Assembly (NCBI RefSeq): GCF_014645895.1
Contig: NZ_BMMP01000005.1
Location: 124,001-188,000 of the forward strand
Length of the DNA: 64,000 bases
Direction of reading: 5' to 3'
DNA from: Streptomyces daqingensis
GTDB taxonomy: Bacteria; Actinomycetota; Actinomycetes; Streptomycetales; Streptomycetaceae
Part shown: in pieces, positions 9,221 through 18,025 of the stretch
How the letters are laid out: each line of letters starts with the position of its first letter
Position numbering within the stretch: position 1 is the first letter of the stretch
Position numbers and translations under genes: made by a program
Notes under the pieces: generated by a model
Seen by the model: only the letters and a program-made list of their open reading frames with translations
Databases searched by the model: none
What the model was told of the DNA's origin: nothing

Positions 9221-11461
9221 TCACGCGAGCGGCAGCTCCATGAGGTCCTCGACGGTGACCGGCATCTTGCGGACGCGCCTGCCCGTAGCGTGGTGGACGG
9301 CGTTGGCGATGGCCGCGTTGGCCCCCACCTGCCCGATCTCGCCGACGCCCTTGACGCCCAGCGGATTGACCTCCCGGTCCTCGACCTCGACGAGTTCCAC
9401 CGCGACGTCCGGCGCGTCCGCGTTCACCGCCACCAGGTAGTCGGCCAGGCTCGCGTTGACCCAGCGGCCCGTCCCGTGCTCCATGTGGTTGGCCTCCAGG
9501 AGGGCCTGGCCGAGGCCCCAGAGCATCCCGCCCATGAGCTGGCTGCGCGCCGTCCTGGCGTTGAGGACGCGCCCCGGTGCGAAGGCGCCGGTCATACGGC
9601 GCACCCGTACCAGTCCGAGCTCCGGGTCCACCGCGACCTCCGCGAACTGGGCGCCGAAGGTGGTCGTCGCGTACGGCGCGTCCATGCCCGGCGGATGCCA
9701 CGTCCCCGAGGCCTCGGCGTCCGGACGGTGGTTGCGGCGCAGCAGGTCCGTGTAGGGCTCGGTGGCGGGGCCGGCCGTCATCCGGCCGTCGTGGACGGCC
9801 ACTTGGGAGGGGTCCGCTCCGTGCAGGGGTGACCCCGGGTCCGCGACGGCCTCGCCGACGAGCTGCTCGCGAAGGGCCGTCGCCGCCGTGTGGACGGCGG
9901 CGCTGATCATGCCCGCGCCCGCGGAGCCCACGGCGGCGGCGATGCCGGGGAAGTCGGTGTCGCCCTTCTCGAAGCGGCAGCGTGAGACGGGCACCCCCAG
10001 GGCGTCGGCGGCGACCTGCGCCATCGCGGTAGCCACGCCGGTGCCGAACTCGGGGGTCGCGGCCTGTACGACGACGCTGCCGTCCGCGTAGATCCGTGCC
10101 CGCGCGCGCTGCGGCGTGCCGGGCGCCGGTGCCGGGTAGCCGGCGGCGGCCATGCCCGTACCGATGAGCCAGGCGCCCTCCCGACGGACCCGCGGCTCGG
10201 GGTCCCGGTCGTACCAGCCGAAGCGGGCGGCCCCGCGCTCGAAGCACTCCTCGAGGCCGTTGCTCGACCAGGGACGTCCCGAGGCGGGGTCGGCGGACGC
10301 GAGGTTGCGCAGCCGCAGCTCCACCGGGTCGATTCCGAGCCGGCAGGCGAGCTCGTCCATGGCGCACTCCAGGGCGAACATGCCGGAGGAGTCGCCGGGG
10401 CCGCGCATGAACGTGGGCGTCATGGTGTTCGCGCGGAAGAGCCGGTAGGAGCCCTCGTAGTTCGGGCAGGCGTACATCTGCGCCGCCGTCTGCAGCGAAG
10501 GCTCCGCCCAGTCGTCGAAGGGCGAGGTGGGGGAGAGCTTGTGGTGGCTGAGTGCCGTGAGCTTCCCGTCGTGCGTCGCGCCGAGCGCGATGTGCTGCTC
10601 CTGCTCCTCGCGGTGGCCGCAGGAGGTGAACATCTGCTCGCGGGTGAGGGCGAGTTTGACGGGTCGTCCGACGGCGCGGGCGGCCATGGCGGCGAGCGCC
10701 GGGTGGTGCCAGACCATCGCCTTGCAGCCGAAGCTGCCGCCCACGTACGGGCTCACGACGCGGACCTTCGACAGCGGGACGCCGAGGAGGGCCGCCACGG
10801 TCAGCTGGGTGGCGGTGACGCCCTGGGTGCCGTCGTGGAGGAGCAGCTCGTCGCCGTCCCACACCGCGGTGGTGCCCGAAGTCTCCAGTGGATTGTGGTG
10901 GTTGGCGGCGAACCGGTACGTCCCCTCCACGCGCACGGATGCCTGTGCGAGGCCCGCGGCGACGTCTCCGCGCGAGTTGCGGGCGGGAAGGAAGCCGCCG
11001 AAGATCGCCTCGGGCTCGTACGCCTGGTCGCGCCCCTGCTCGATGCCGGTGAGCGGTTCCGACTCCTCGTACTCGATCCGCAGCAGCGAGGCCGCGTGCT
11101 GTGCGCGTTCGTGGGTGTCGGCGACGACGAGGGCGACGTGCTGGCCCGCGTAGTGCACGGCGTCGTCCTGCATCGGGAAGAACGTCTCCCCGGGGGCGGG
11201 ACCCCCGAAGAGGGAGGGCACGAGGGGCGGCTGTCCGGCGATCCGCGGCAGGTTCTCGTGTGTGAGGACGGCCAGCACGCCTGGCTCCTCCCAGGCGGCC
11301 GAGGCGTCGACGGACAGGACGCGGCCGCCGGCGACACGTGCGCCCACGAGGCACGCGTGGGCCATGCCGGGCGCGGGGAACTCGGTGGGGTAGCGCGCCG
11401 CTCCGGTGACCTTGGGGCGTCCGTCGACGCGGGTGAGGGGCTGTCCGATCGCCGTCGTCAT
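9221..11461 (-). CDS. Molybdenum-cofactor subunit of a PaoABC-like aldehyde oxidase/dehydrogenase
   Basis: The 746-residue catalytic subunit of a three-part xanthine-oxidase-family enzyme. It starts with the family sequence GQPLTRVDGRPKVTGAARY and ends with KGVGEIG, whose Glu (E708) matches the general base of this family. It binds molybdopterin and would oxidise an aldehyde or N-heterocycle. With the two preceding genes it matches the PaoC/YagR architecture. The start overlaps the FAD-subunit stop by four bases (ATGA). No Tat signal is present, so a cytoplasmic location is likely. The 298 bases downstream are relatively AT-rich and hold no gene that I recognise. Confidence 0.88.
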   Translation of the reverse strand: MTTAIGQPLTRVDGRPKVTGAARYPTEFPAPGMAHACLVGARVAGGRVLSVDASAAWEEPGVLAVLTHENLPRIAGQPPLVPSLFGGPAPGETFFPMQDDAVHYAGQHVALVVADTHERAQHAASLLRIEYEESEPLTGIEQGRDQAYEPEAIFGGFLPARNSRGDVAAGLAQASVRVEGTYRFAANHHNPLETSGTTAVWDGDELLLHDGTQGVTATQLTVAALLGVPLSKVRVVSPYVGGSFGCKAMVWHHPALAAMAARAVGRPVKLALTREQMFTSCGHREEQEQHIALGATHDGKLTALSHHKLSPTSPFDDWAEPSLQTAAQMYACPNYEGSYRLFRANTMTPTFMRGPGDSSGMFALECAMDELACRLGIDPVELRLRNLASADPASGRPWSSNGLEECFERGAARFGWYDRDPEPRVRREGAWLIGTGMAAAGYPAPAPGTPQRARARIYADGSVVVQAATPEFGTGVATAMAQVAADALGVPVSRCRFEKGDTDFPGIAAAVGSAGAGMISAAVHTAATALREQLVGEAVADPGSPLHGADPSQVAVHDGRMTAGPATEPYTDLLRRNHRPDAEASGTWHPPGMDAPYATTTFGAQFAEVAVDPELGLVRVRRMTGAFAPGRVLNARTARSQLMGGMLWGLGQALLEANHMEHGTGRWVNASLADYLVAVNADAPDVAVELVEVEDREVNPLGVKGVGEIGQVGANAAIANAVHHATGRRVRKMPVTVEDLMELPLA

Positions 11462-12453
11462 GACGTTCTCCCGTTCGCCGTGAGGGTCTCCAGGACGCGG
11501 ACGGCCACGCGCTGCGCGAGGTCGACCTTGAAGGCGTTGTCGCGGGTCGGATGCGCGTCCGCCAGTTCCACGCGCGCGGCCTCGGCGAACGCGTCGCGGG
11601 TCGCGGGGGCTCCGAGCAGCACGCCCTCCGCGCGGTGTGCGCGCCAGGGCTTGGTGGCGACGCCCCCGAGCGCGAGCCGCACGTCCGCGATCGTGCCGTC
11701 CACCAGTGAGAGGGCGCCCGCGGCGGAGGCGAGCGCGAACTCGTAGCTGGCCCGGTCGCGGACCTTGAGGTAGACGGAGCGGCGGGCGACGGGGGCGGAG
11801 GGCAGTTCGATCGCGGTGATCAGTTCGCCGTGCTCCAGCGGATGCTCGCGGTGGGGCGTGTGCGCGGGCGTCAGGAAGAAGTCGTCGATGCCGTAGACCT
11901 GTTCGCCGCTCCGGCCGAGGGTGTGGACGCGCGCGTCGAGAGCCGCGAGGGCGACTGCCACGTCGGAGGGGTGGGCGGCGATGCAGTGCGCGCTGGTGCC
12001 GAGTACGGCGTGGCCCCTGCTGAAGCCTTCCAAAGCGGAGCAGCCCGACCCGGGGTCCCTCTTGTTGCAGGGGGAGACGGCGTCCCGGTAGTACGTGCAG
12101 CGCACCCGCTGCAGCAGGTTGCCGCCCATGGTCGCCATGTGGCGCAGCTGCGGCGAGGCTCCGGCTTCGAGGGCCTCGGCGACGGCGGGGAAGCGCTCCC
12201 GTACGAGGGGGGAGGCGGCCACCTCGCTCATGCGGGCCAGCGCGCCGATGCGCAGGCCGCCGTCCGGTGCCTCCTCGACGCCCGTGAGGGGCAGGCCGGT
12301 GATGTCGACGAGGCGGCGGGGGGTGAGGACGTTCCTGCGCAGGAGGTCGATCTCGGTGGTGCCGCCGGCGAGGTAGTCGCTCGTCGGGTCGGCGCTGACG
12401 GTCGTGACCGCGCCGGCGGTGTCGTCGGCGCGGGAGTAGGTGATGGGCCGCAC
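11458..12453 (-). CDS. FAD subunit with extra [4Fe-4S] motif, PaoB-like
   Basis: The 331-residue FAD-binding subunit of the molybdenum enzyme. YLAGGTTEID near residues 27-36 is the FAD phosphate loop. Four cysteines in an insertion (C119 in RCTYYRD, C129 and C138 in PCNKRDPGSGC, C157 in SAHC) reproduce the pattern that binds an additional [4Fe-4S] cluster in E. coli PaoB and in 4-hydroxybenzoyl-CoA reductase-type subunits. Plain xanthine dehydrogenase FAD subunits lack it. The start is the GTG at 12453, with GGGAG eight bases upstream; the frame remains open further upstream without conserved sequence. Confidence 0.87.
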   Translation of the reverse strand: MRPITYSRADDTAGAVTTVSADPTSDYLAGGTTEIDLLRRNVLTPRRLVDITGLPLTGVEEAPDGGLRIGALARMSEVAASPLVRERFPAVAEALEAGASPQLRHMATMGGNLLQRVRCTYYRDAVSPCNKRDPGSGCSALEGFSRGHAVLGTSAHCIAAHPSDVAVALAALDARVHTLGRSGEQVYGIDDFFLTPAHTPHREHPLEHGELITAIELPSAPVARRSVYLKVRDRASYEFALASAAGALSLVDGTIADVRLALGGVATKPWRAHRAEGVLLGAPATRDAFAEAARVELADAHPTRDNAFKVDLAQRVAVRVLETLTANGRTS

Positions 12454-12560
12454 GGGACGTACTCCCTTTCTGAGGCGTCTTGTCGAGGAGCCGTCGGCCG
12501 GGGTCTTCCGGGAGGACCCGTACGGCCCGGCGGCCGGGTTCGGCGGTCGGGGCCGTCCGG

Positions 12561-13082
12561 TCAGGACCCGTCGCGGACGGCGCGGACGGCGGCGCGGATG
12601 TTGGGGTAGGCGGCGCAGCGGCACAGATTGCCGCTCATCCACTCGCCGATCTCGCCGTCGGCGGTGTGGCCTTCCGCCAGCAGCGCGACGGCGGCCATGA
12701 TCTGGCCCGGGGTGCAGTAGCCGCACTGCAGGGCGTCCTCGGCGATGAACGCCTTCTGCATGGCGTGCAGTTCGCCGTCGGCGGAGAGCCCCTCGACGGT
12801 CGTGACCTCGTGGCCTTCGCAGGCCATGGCGAGCGTGAGGCAGGCCAGCACCCGCCGGCCGTCGATCCATACGGTGCAGGCGCCGCAGGCGCCCTGGTCG
12901 CAGCCCTTCTTGGAGCCGGTCAGCTCCAGGTGCTCGCGCAGGGCGTCGAGCAGGCTGACGCGCGGTTCGATGTGCAGGTGCCGCTCGGTTCCGTTGACCG
13001 ACAGGGTGACGTTCACCGGCCCGGGGCCGCGCTCCTCGAGACCGGGGCCGTGTTCGGTGAGCTCCGGGCCGCGTACGGACAT
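12561..13082 (-). CDS. [2Fe-2S] subunit of the PaoABC-like molybdenum enzyme
   Basis: A 173-residue iron-sulfur subunit and the first gene of the operon. The plant-ferredoxin-type cluster is bound by C61, C66, C69 and C81 (CDQGACGACT region). The second cluster is bound by C120, C123, C154 and C156 (QCGYC and LCRC). Electrons would pass from the molybdenum subunit through these clusters to FAD. Unlike E. coli PaoA it has no Tat signal. The first 20 residues are poorly conserved, but GGAGG lies eight bases before the ATG at 13082. A 107-base gap separates it from the FAD gene. Confidence 0.9.
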   Translation of the reverse strand: MSVRGPELTEHGPGLEERGPGPVNVTLSVNGTERHLHIEPRVSLLDALREHLELTGSKKGCDQGACGACTVWIDGRRVLACLTLAMACEGHEVTTVEGLSADGELHAMQKAFIAEDALQCGYCTPGQIMAAVALLAEGHTADGEIGEWMSGNLCRCAAYPNIRAAVRAVRDGS

Positions 13083-13409
13083 CTGCACAACCTCCGAATA
13101 TCGGTGAATTCTTCGCATACTAGGACAATCGCCGGGCGATCCCTCGGACCGCGACGGGCCCCGACGGGACGCGAGATGCGGGGGCGGCCCGGGGCGTGAC
13201 GCCGCCGGACCTTCAGGACGAGAGGGCCCCGCCCGCGCGGCGTACGCGTGCGGTCGGGGCGCACCGGAGGGCGAGCCGGGCGCCGCCCGGAGAACCCGGC
13301 CGCCTCTTCCCCGCTCAACTGTCCCTGCGCAGGCGGTGTGTGACGGCGCGGCGCAGGAAAGACATCGGGGTGCGGAAGCCCCGCGGCTGGGCGGCAGGAG
13401 GGCCGGCAC
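13083..13409. other. Divergent intergenic region
   Basis: 327 bases between the divergent molybdenum-enzyme operon and the methyltransferase gene. It should hold both promoters. The AT-rich part next to the ferredoxin gene (about 13085-13130) is the likeliest place. I see no gene, no clear operator repeat and no hairpin. Confidence 0.5.
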
Positions 13410-14258
13410 ATGACGGACGGGAGCGGCGAGGACCCCGACGGGCTGCTCGACCTGCGGGTCGATCAGCCGCACACGGCGCGCGTCTACGACTACTACCTCG
13501 GCGGGAAGTCGAACTACGAGGCGGACCGCGAGGCAGGCGACAGGGTCATCGCCGTGTGGCCGGGCGCACCGGTCGCGGCACGGACGAACAGGGCCTTCAT
13601 GCACCGCGCGGGCAGGGTGCTGGCGGCCGAGTACGGCATCGACCAGTTCCTGGACATCGGCACGGGCATACCGACCGAGCCGAACCTCCACCAGGTCGTG
13701 CAGGACGAGAACCCGCACGCCCGCGTCGTGTACGTCGACAACGACCCCATCGTCCTCGCGCACGCCCGCGCCCTGATGGACAGTTCGCCCGAGGGCCGCA
13801 CGGCCTACGTGCACGCCAGCGTCACCCGGCCGTATACCGTCCTCCGGGCGCCGGAGCTGACGCGCACGCTCGACCTGTCCCGGCCCGTCGCCCTGAGCGC
13901 GCTGGCGCTGCTGCACTTCGTGCCGGACGAGTCGGGCGCCCACGACGTCGTCGCGCGCCTCGTCGGCGCGCTGGCCCCGGGGTCGGCGCTCGTGCTCTCC
14001 CACGGGACCGGCGACTTCGACCGCGAGGCGATGGAGAAGGTGGCCCAGGTCTACAAGAGCAGCGGCACCACGGCTCAGGCGCGCAGCAAGGAGGAGTTCG
14101 CCCGCTTCTTCGAGGGGCTCGACCTGGTCGCGCCGGGCATCGAGGTCCCGCACCGGTGGCGCCCGGACGCTCCCGGCGCCGCCCGCATCGGCACCGAGCA
14201 GGACGCCGTCGACGACGCGACCGTGGGGCTCTGGGCGGGAGTGGCGATCAAACCCTGA
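13410..14258 (+). CDS. SAM-dependent methyltransferase, SAV2177/DUF574 family
   Basis: A 282-residue member of the actinobacterial SAV2177-like methyltransferase family (Pfam Methyltransf_19). The family signature is at the start (ARVYDYYLGGKSNYEADREA). A SAM-binding glycine motif follows (FLDIGTGIPTEPNLHQ), then VVYVDNDPIVLAHARAL. Streptomyces genomes carry many paralogues, and their substrates are mostly unknown. AGGAGG precedes the ATG. The gene is followed by glutamate decarboxylase after about 190 bases. Nothing links the two beyond orientation. Confidence 0.85.
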   Translation: MTDGSGEDPDGLLDLRVDQPHTARVYDYYLGGKSNYEADREAGDRVIAVWPGAPVAARTNRAFMHRAGRVLAAEYGIDQFLDIGTGIPTEPNLHQVVQDENPHARVVYVDNDPIVLAHARALMDSSPEGRTAYVHASVTRPYTVLRAPELTRTLDLSRPVALSALALLHFVPDESGAHDVVARLVGALAPGSALVLSHGTGDFDREAMEKVAQVYKSSGTTAQARSKEEFARFFEGLDLVAPGIEVPHRWRPDAPGAARIGTEQDAVDDATVGLWAGVAIKP

Positions 14259-14452
14259 CGGACGGGGCGCCGGCCGCCCGCGGCGGCGGTGCACCCGCCG
14301 GTCGCCGCCCGGGACGACTCGGCCGTCCCGGGCACCCCCATACGCAGCAGCAGCGCGGGCCCCGCGCGCGGGGCAGCCGTAGGTTCGCGGCAGCAGCCTC
14401 TCGACGCCGGAGACTCCGCACGCGGGCTGCAGCATGGGAGGCGCTGACCACG

Positions 14453-15877
14453 ATGCCGCTGCACCCGGGCCCGGCCGGCCGCGACGAGGGACCCGCGCGA
14501 CGGGACGCCTCGGCGGTGAACCCCCTCTACGGCGCGGCCGACCCCGTCGCCGGGATGAAGACGGAGCCGCCGCGCCACCGGCTCCCCGACGATCCGATGA
14601 CGTCGCGCGCGGCGAGCCGCCTCGTCCTCGACGAGCTCATGCTGGACGGCAACGCCCGCCTGAACCTGGCGACGTTCGTGACGACCTGGATGGAGCCCGA
14701 GGCGGACGGGATCATGGCCGCGTGCCGTGACAAGAACATCGTCGACAAGGACGAGTACCCGCGCACCGCCGAACTGGAGCGCCGCTGCGTGGCGATGCTC
14801 GCCGACCTGTGGAACGCGCCGGACCCGGCGTCCGCCGTCGGCTGCTCCACCACCGGCTCCAGCGAGGCGTGCATGCTCGCCGGCATGGCGCTGAAGCGCC
14901 GGTGGGCGCGGCGCGCGGGCGGCCGCTACCCGGCGACCGCCCGGCCCAATCTGGTGATGGGCGCCAACGTGCAGGTGTGCTGGGAGAAGTTCTGCAACTT
15001 CTGGGAGGTCGAGGCCCGCCAGGTGCCCCTGGAGGGCGAGCGTCTGCACATCGATCCGTCGGCTGCCGCGGAGCTGTGCGACGAGAACACCATCGGCGTG
15101 GTCGCGGTGCTCGGTTCGACGTTCGACGGGTCGTACGAGCCGGTCGCCGAGGTGTGCCGGGCGCTGGACGACCTGCGGGAGCGGACGGGCGTCGACGTGC
15201 CGGTTCACGTGGACGCCGCCTCCGGCGGCATGGTCGCCCCCTTCCTCGACGCGGACCTGGTGTGGGACTTCCGGCTGCCGCGCGTGGCGTCGGTCAACAC
15301 GTCCGGCCACAAGTACGGGCTGGTCTATCCGGGTGTGGGGTGGGCGCTGTGGCGGGACGCGGACGCCCTGCCGGAGGAGCTGGTCTTCCGCGTCAACTAC
15401 CTCGGCGGGGAGATGCCGACCTTCGCGCTGAACTTCTCCCGGCCCGGCGCACAGGTCGCCGCGCAGTACTACACCTTCCTGCGGCTGGGGCGCAGCGGCT
15501 ACCGCGCCGTCCAGCAGAGCGCCCGCGACGTCGCCGGGAGGCTCGCCGGACGGATCGAGGCGACGGGCGACTTCAGGATGCTGACGCGCGGCGAGCAGCT
15601 TCCCGTCTTCGCCTTCACCACCGCCCCCCACGTCACGGCCTTCGACGTGTTCGACGTCTCGCGCCGCATGCGGGAGCGCGGCTGGCTCGTCCCCGCGTAC
15701 ACCCTTCCGCCGCACCGCGAGGACCTGGCCGTGCTGCGCGTGGTGTGCCGCAACGGATTCACCGCGGACCTCGGCGAACTGTTCGAGGAGGATCTGCGGG
15801 CGCTGCTGCCCGAACTGCGCGCCCAGCAGGCTCCCCTCGGACGCCCGGCCTCGGTCGCGACGGCGTTCCACCACTGA
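14453..15877 (+). CDS. gad: Glutamate decarboxylase
   Basis: A 474-residue PLP-dependent decarboxylase that converts glutamate to GABA and CO2. The length matches the GadA/GadB group. The PLP lysine is K287 in NTSGHKYGLVYPG. PVHVDAASGGMVAPFLDADL upstream contains the Asp that contacts the PLP ring nitrogen. The C-terminal region resembles the acid-sensing tail of bacterial Gad but ends differently. The ATG at 14453 has GGGAGG 11 bases upstream; a longer frame to 13196 merely overlaps the methyltransferase. No GABA antiporter is adjacent, so an acid-resistance role is not supported by context. GABA-shunt use is equally possible. Confidence 0.9.
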   Translation: MPLHPGPAGRDEGPARRDASAVNPLYGAADPVAGMKTEPPRHRLPDDPMTSRAASRLVLDELMLDGNARLNLATFVTTWMEPEADGIMAACRDKNIVDKDEYPRTAELERRCVAMLADLWNAPDPASAVGCSTTGSSEACMLAGMALKRRWARRAGGRYPATARPNLVMGANVQVCWEKFCNFWEVEARQVPLEGERLHIDPSAAAELCDENTIGVVAVLGSTFDGSYEPVAEVCRALDDLRERTGVDVPVHVDAASGGMVAPFLDADLVWDFRLPRVASVNTSGHKYGLVYPGVGWALWRDADALPEELVFRVNYLGGEMPTFALNFSRPGAQVAAQYYTFLRLGRSGYRAVQQSARDVAGRLAGRIEATGDFRMLTRGEQLPVFAFTTAPHVTAFDVFDVSRRMRERGWLVPAYTLPPHREDLAVLRVVCRNGFTADLGELFEEDLRALLPELRAQQAPLGRPASVATAFHH

Positions 15878-16097
15878 CGCGCTCCGCAGCTGAGGCGGCC
15901 ACCGGCGCAGAGCGGCTTCCACCCAAGAGGCGCCGTCCACGGCGGCACCGTCCACCGCAGGGGCGCCGGGCGCGCGTCCCGTCCCCGACGCGATGCGTGG
16001 TGCGGCGCGATGCGGGGGTACCCGGGGCGCAGCCGGGGACCCGGCGGACTGCCGCAGCGCCACGGCGGCACTCAGACGGCCGTAAGGAGACGACGCG

Positions 16098-17225
16098 ATG
16101 GCACGCCCGATCTGGAGCGGAGTGATCACTTTCGGTCTGGTGACCGTCCCCGTGCAGCTGTTCGCCGCCGTCCGGGACCACACGATCCACTTCCACCAGC
16201 TCCAGCGCGGCACGAGCGACCGCGTACGCAACCGGCGCGTGAACGAGCGCACCGGAAAGCAGGTCGACTACCAGGACATCGTCAAGGGCTACGACCTCGG
16301 GGACGGGGAGTACGTCGTCGTCGAACCCGAGGAGCTGGACGAGATCGCTCCCGGAAAGTCGCAGGTAATCGAGGTCAGCGGCTTCGTCGACCTGGAAGAG
16401 GTGGAGCCCGCCTACTTCGACCGCACGTACTACCTGGCGCCGCGCGGCGAGGAGTACGGCAAGGTCTACCGGCTGCTGCGCAGCGCGCTCGCCGAGACGG
16501 GCAAGGCCGGCGTCGCGACCTTCGTGATGCACGCGAAGGAGTACCTGGTGGCGCTGCGCGCCCAGGGCGAGGTGCTGGAGCTGCACACGCTGCACTGGGC
16601 GGACGAGGTGCGCGACCCCCTGGAGGAACTGCCGAGGCTCCCGGAGCGCGAGCGGACCCGCGGCAACGAGCTGCGGAGCGCGAAGCAGCTCATCGACGCC
16701 ATGGCGATCGACTGGCGGCCCGAGGACTACGAGGACACCTACGAGAAGAAGGTGCGCGAACTCGTCGAGGCCAAGCACCAGGGCCGGGAGGTCGTGTCGG
16801 AGGAGGCGCCGCCCGAGGCGACCAACGTGGTGGACCTGGAGGAGGCGCTCAGGCGGAGCGTCGACCAGGCGGGCACCGGACGGGGCTCCCGGGGCGGCAA
16901 GCGCGCGTCCAAGGGATCGGGCGCCTCCCGCCGGGGGGCCGGAGCGGCCGGGCGCGGGTCCGGCGGGGGCAGGGCCGGAAGCGGCAGGACGGGCGGCTCG
17001 AAGGCAGGCGGCACAGGGGGGAAGGGCCGCGGCGGCGCGTCTCGCGGTTCGAAGGCGGGATCCGGGAAGGGGCCGGCCCGCGGTGAGCTGGAGGGTCTGA
17101 GCAAGCAGGAGCTGTACGAACGCGCCGGCGAGCTGGAGATCCCCGGGCGCTCGAAGATGAACCGCTCCGAGCTGGCCGAGGCCGTGGCCGGCTCGCAGCG
17201 GTCCGCCGCGAAGGCGGCCTCGTGA
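16098..17225 (+). CDS. ku: Ku DNA end-binding protein with basic low-complexity tail
   Basis: Bacterial Ku, the homodimeric ring that binds DNA double-strand ends and recruits ligase in non-homologous end joining. The Ku core spans about residues 1-255 (start MARPIWSGVITFGLVTVPVQ). It is followed by a Gly/Arg/Lys/Ser-rich linker of about 70 residues, then a short helical motif (LSKQELYERAGELEIPGRSK, then MNRSELAEAV) like the Rho-N/SAP fold. Such basic extensions occur in Streptomyces Ku paralogues and are thought to add DNA binding. AAGGAG precedes the ATG at 16098. No ligD is visible nearby. Confidence 0.93.
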   Translation: MARPIWSGVITFGLVTVPVQLFAAVRDHTIHFHQLQRGTSDRVRNRRVNERTGKQVDYQDIVKGYDLGDGEYVVVEPEELDEIAPGKSQVIEVSGFVDLEEVEPAYFDRTYYLAPRGEEYGKVYRLLRSALAETGKAGVATFVMHAKEYLVALRAQGEVLELHTLHWADEVRDPLEELPRLPERERTRGNELRSAKQLIDAMAIDWRPEDYEDTYEKKVRELVEAKHQGREVVSEEAPPEATNVVDLEEALRRSVDQAGTGRGSRGGKRASKGSGASRRGAGAAGRGSGGGRAGSGRTGGSKAGGTGGKGRGGASRGSKAGSGKGPARGELEGLSKQELYERAGELEIPGRSKMNRSELAEAVAGSQRSAAKAAS

Positions 17226-17380
17226 CGGGAAGCGCAGGTGCCTCCTGAGGGGTGGCGCCGGGGCCGGATCATACCCGCACGCCGGAGATGCGACCTTCGT
17301 CACGCGATGCGAAGCTCTGGGGAGCCCCGCTGCGACTCCGCGGCGGGGCACCGGACGCGCAGCACGCGAGGTGGTCGTAG

Positions 17381-17995
17381 ATGAACACGCCCAACGCCTA
17401 CTTCGAGCAGTTGTACACCGACTCGCACGATCCGTGGAGCGTCACGGAGCAGTGGTACGCGCAGCGCAAGTACGACCACACTCTCGCCGCCCTGCCGCAG
17501 CGCCGGTACCGGACCGCGTTCGAGCCCGGCTGCTCGGTGGGCGTCCTCACCGGGCGGCTGGCCGAGCGCTGCGACAGCCTCCTGGCCACGGACCGGGTCG
17601 CGGCGGCCGCCGAGCTGACCGCCGCCCGCACCAGGCACCTGCCGCACGTGAGGGTCTCCCAGCTCACCGTCCCGGAGGAGTGGCCCGACGGGCGCTTCGA
17701 GCTGATAGTGCTCTCCGAACTCCTCTACTACTTCGACGACTTGACGCTGCGGGAGGTGCTGACCCGCACCGTCGCCTCGCTGGAGCCGGGCGGCACGCTC
17801 GTCTCCGTGCACTGGAACCATCCGGCGCCCGAGCACCACCGCACCGGCCGCACCCTCGCACCCGTGCTCAGCGCGATCCCCGGTCTGACCCTGCTGACCG
17901 ACTGCCGCGACCCCGACTTCACGCTGCACGTCCTCGGCCGTCCCGACGGAGGAGGCCGCATGCTCTCGACCGCGGCACGCGAGGGGCTGCTGTGA
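17381..17995 (+). CDS. NodS-like SAM-dependent methyltransferase
   Basis: A 204-residue small-molecule methyltransferase of the NodS type. The start region (AYFEQLYTDSHDPWSVTEQW) and motif I (FEPGCSVGVLTGRLAERCDS) are family-typical. DRFELIVLSE-type motif II is present as GRFELIVLSELLYYF. Relatives often sit beside acetyltransferases and GlcNAc-PI de-N-acetylase-like genes, but here the next gene is a convergent SDR only 30 bases away. The substrate is unknown. GAGGTGG lies upstream of the ATG. Confidence 0.8.
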   Translation: MNTPNAYFEQLYTDSHDPWSVTEQWYAQRKYDHTLAALPQRRYRTAFEPGCSVGVLTGRLAERCDSLLATDRVAAAAELTAARTRHLPHVRVSQLTVPEEWPDGRFELIVLSELLYYFDDLTLREVLTRTVASLEPGGTLVSVHWNHPAPEHHRTGRTLAPVLSAIPGLTLLTDCRDPDFTLHVLGRPDGGGRMLSTAAREGLL

Positions 17996-18025
17996 TCCCG
18001 GCGCGGCCAGCGGTCCCGGCGGCCC

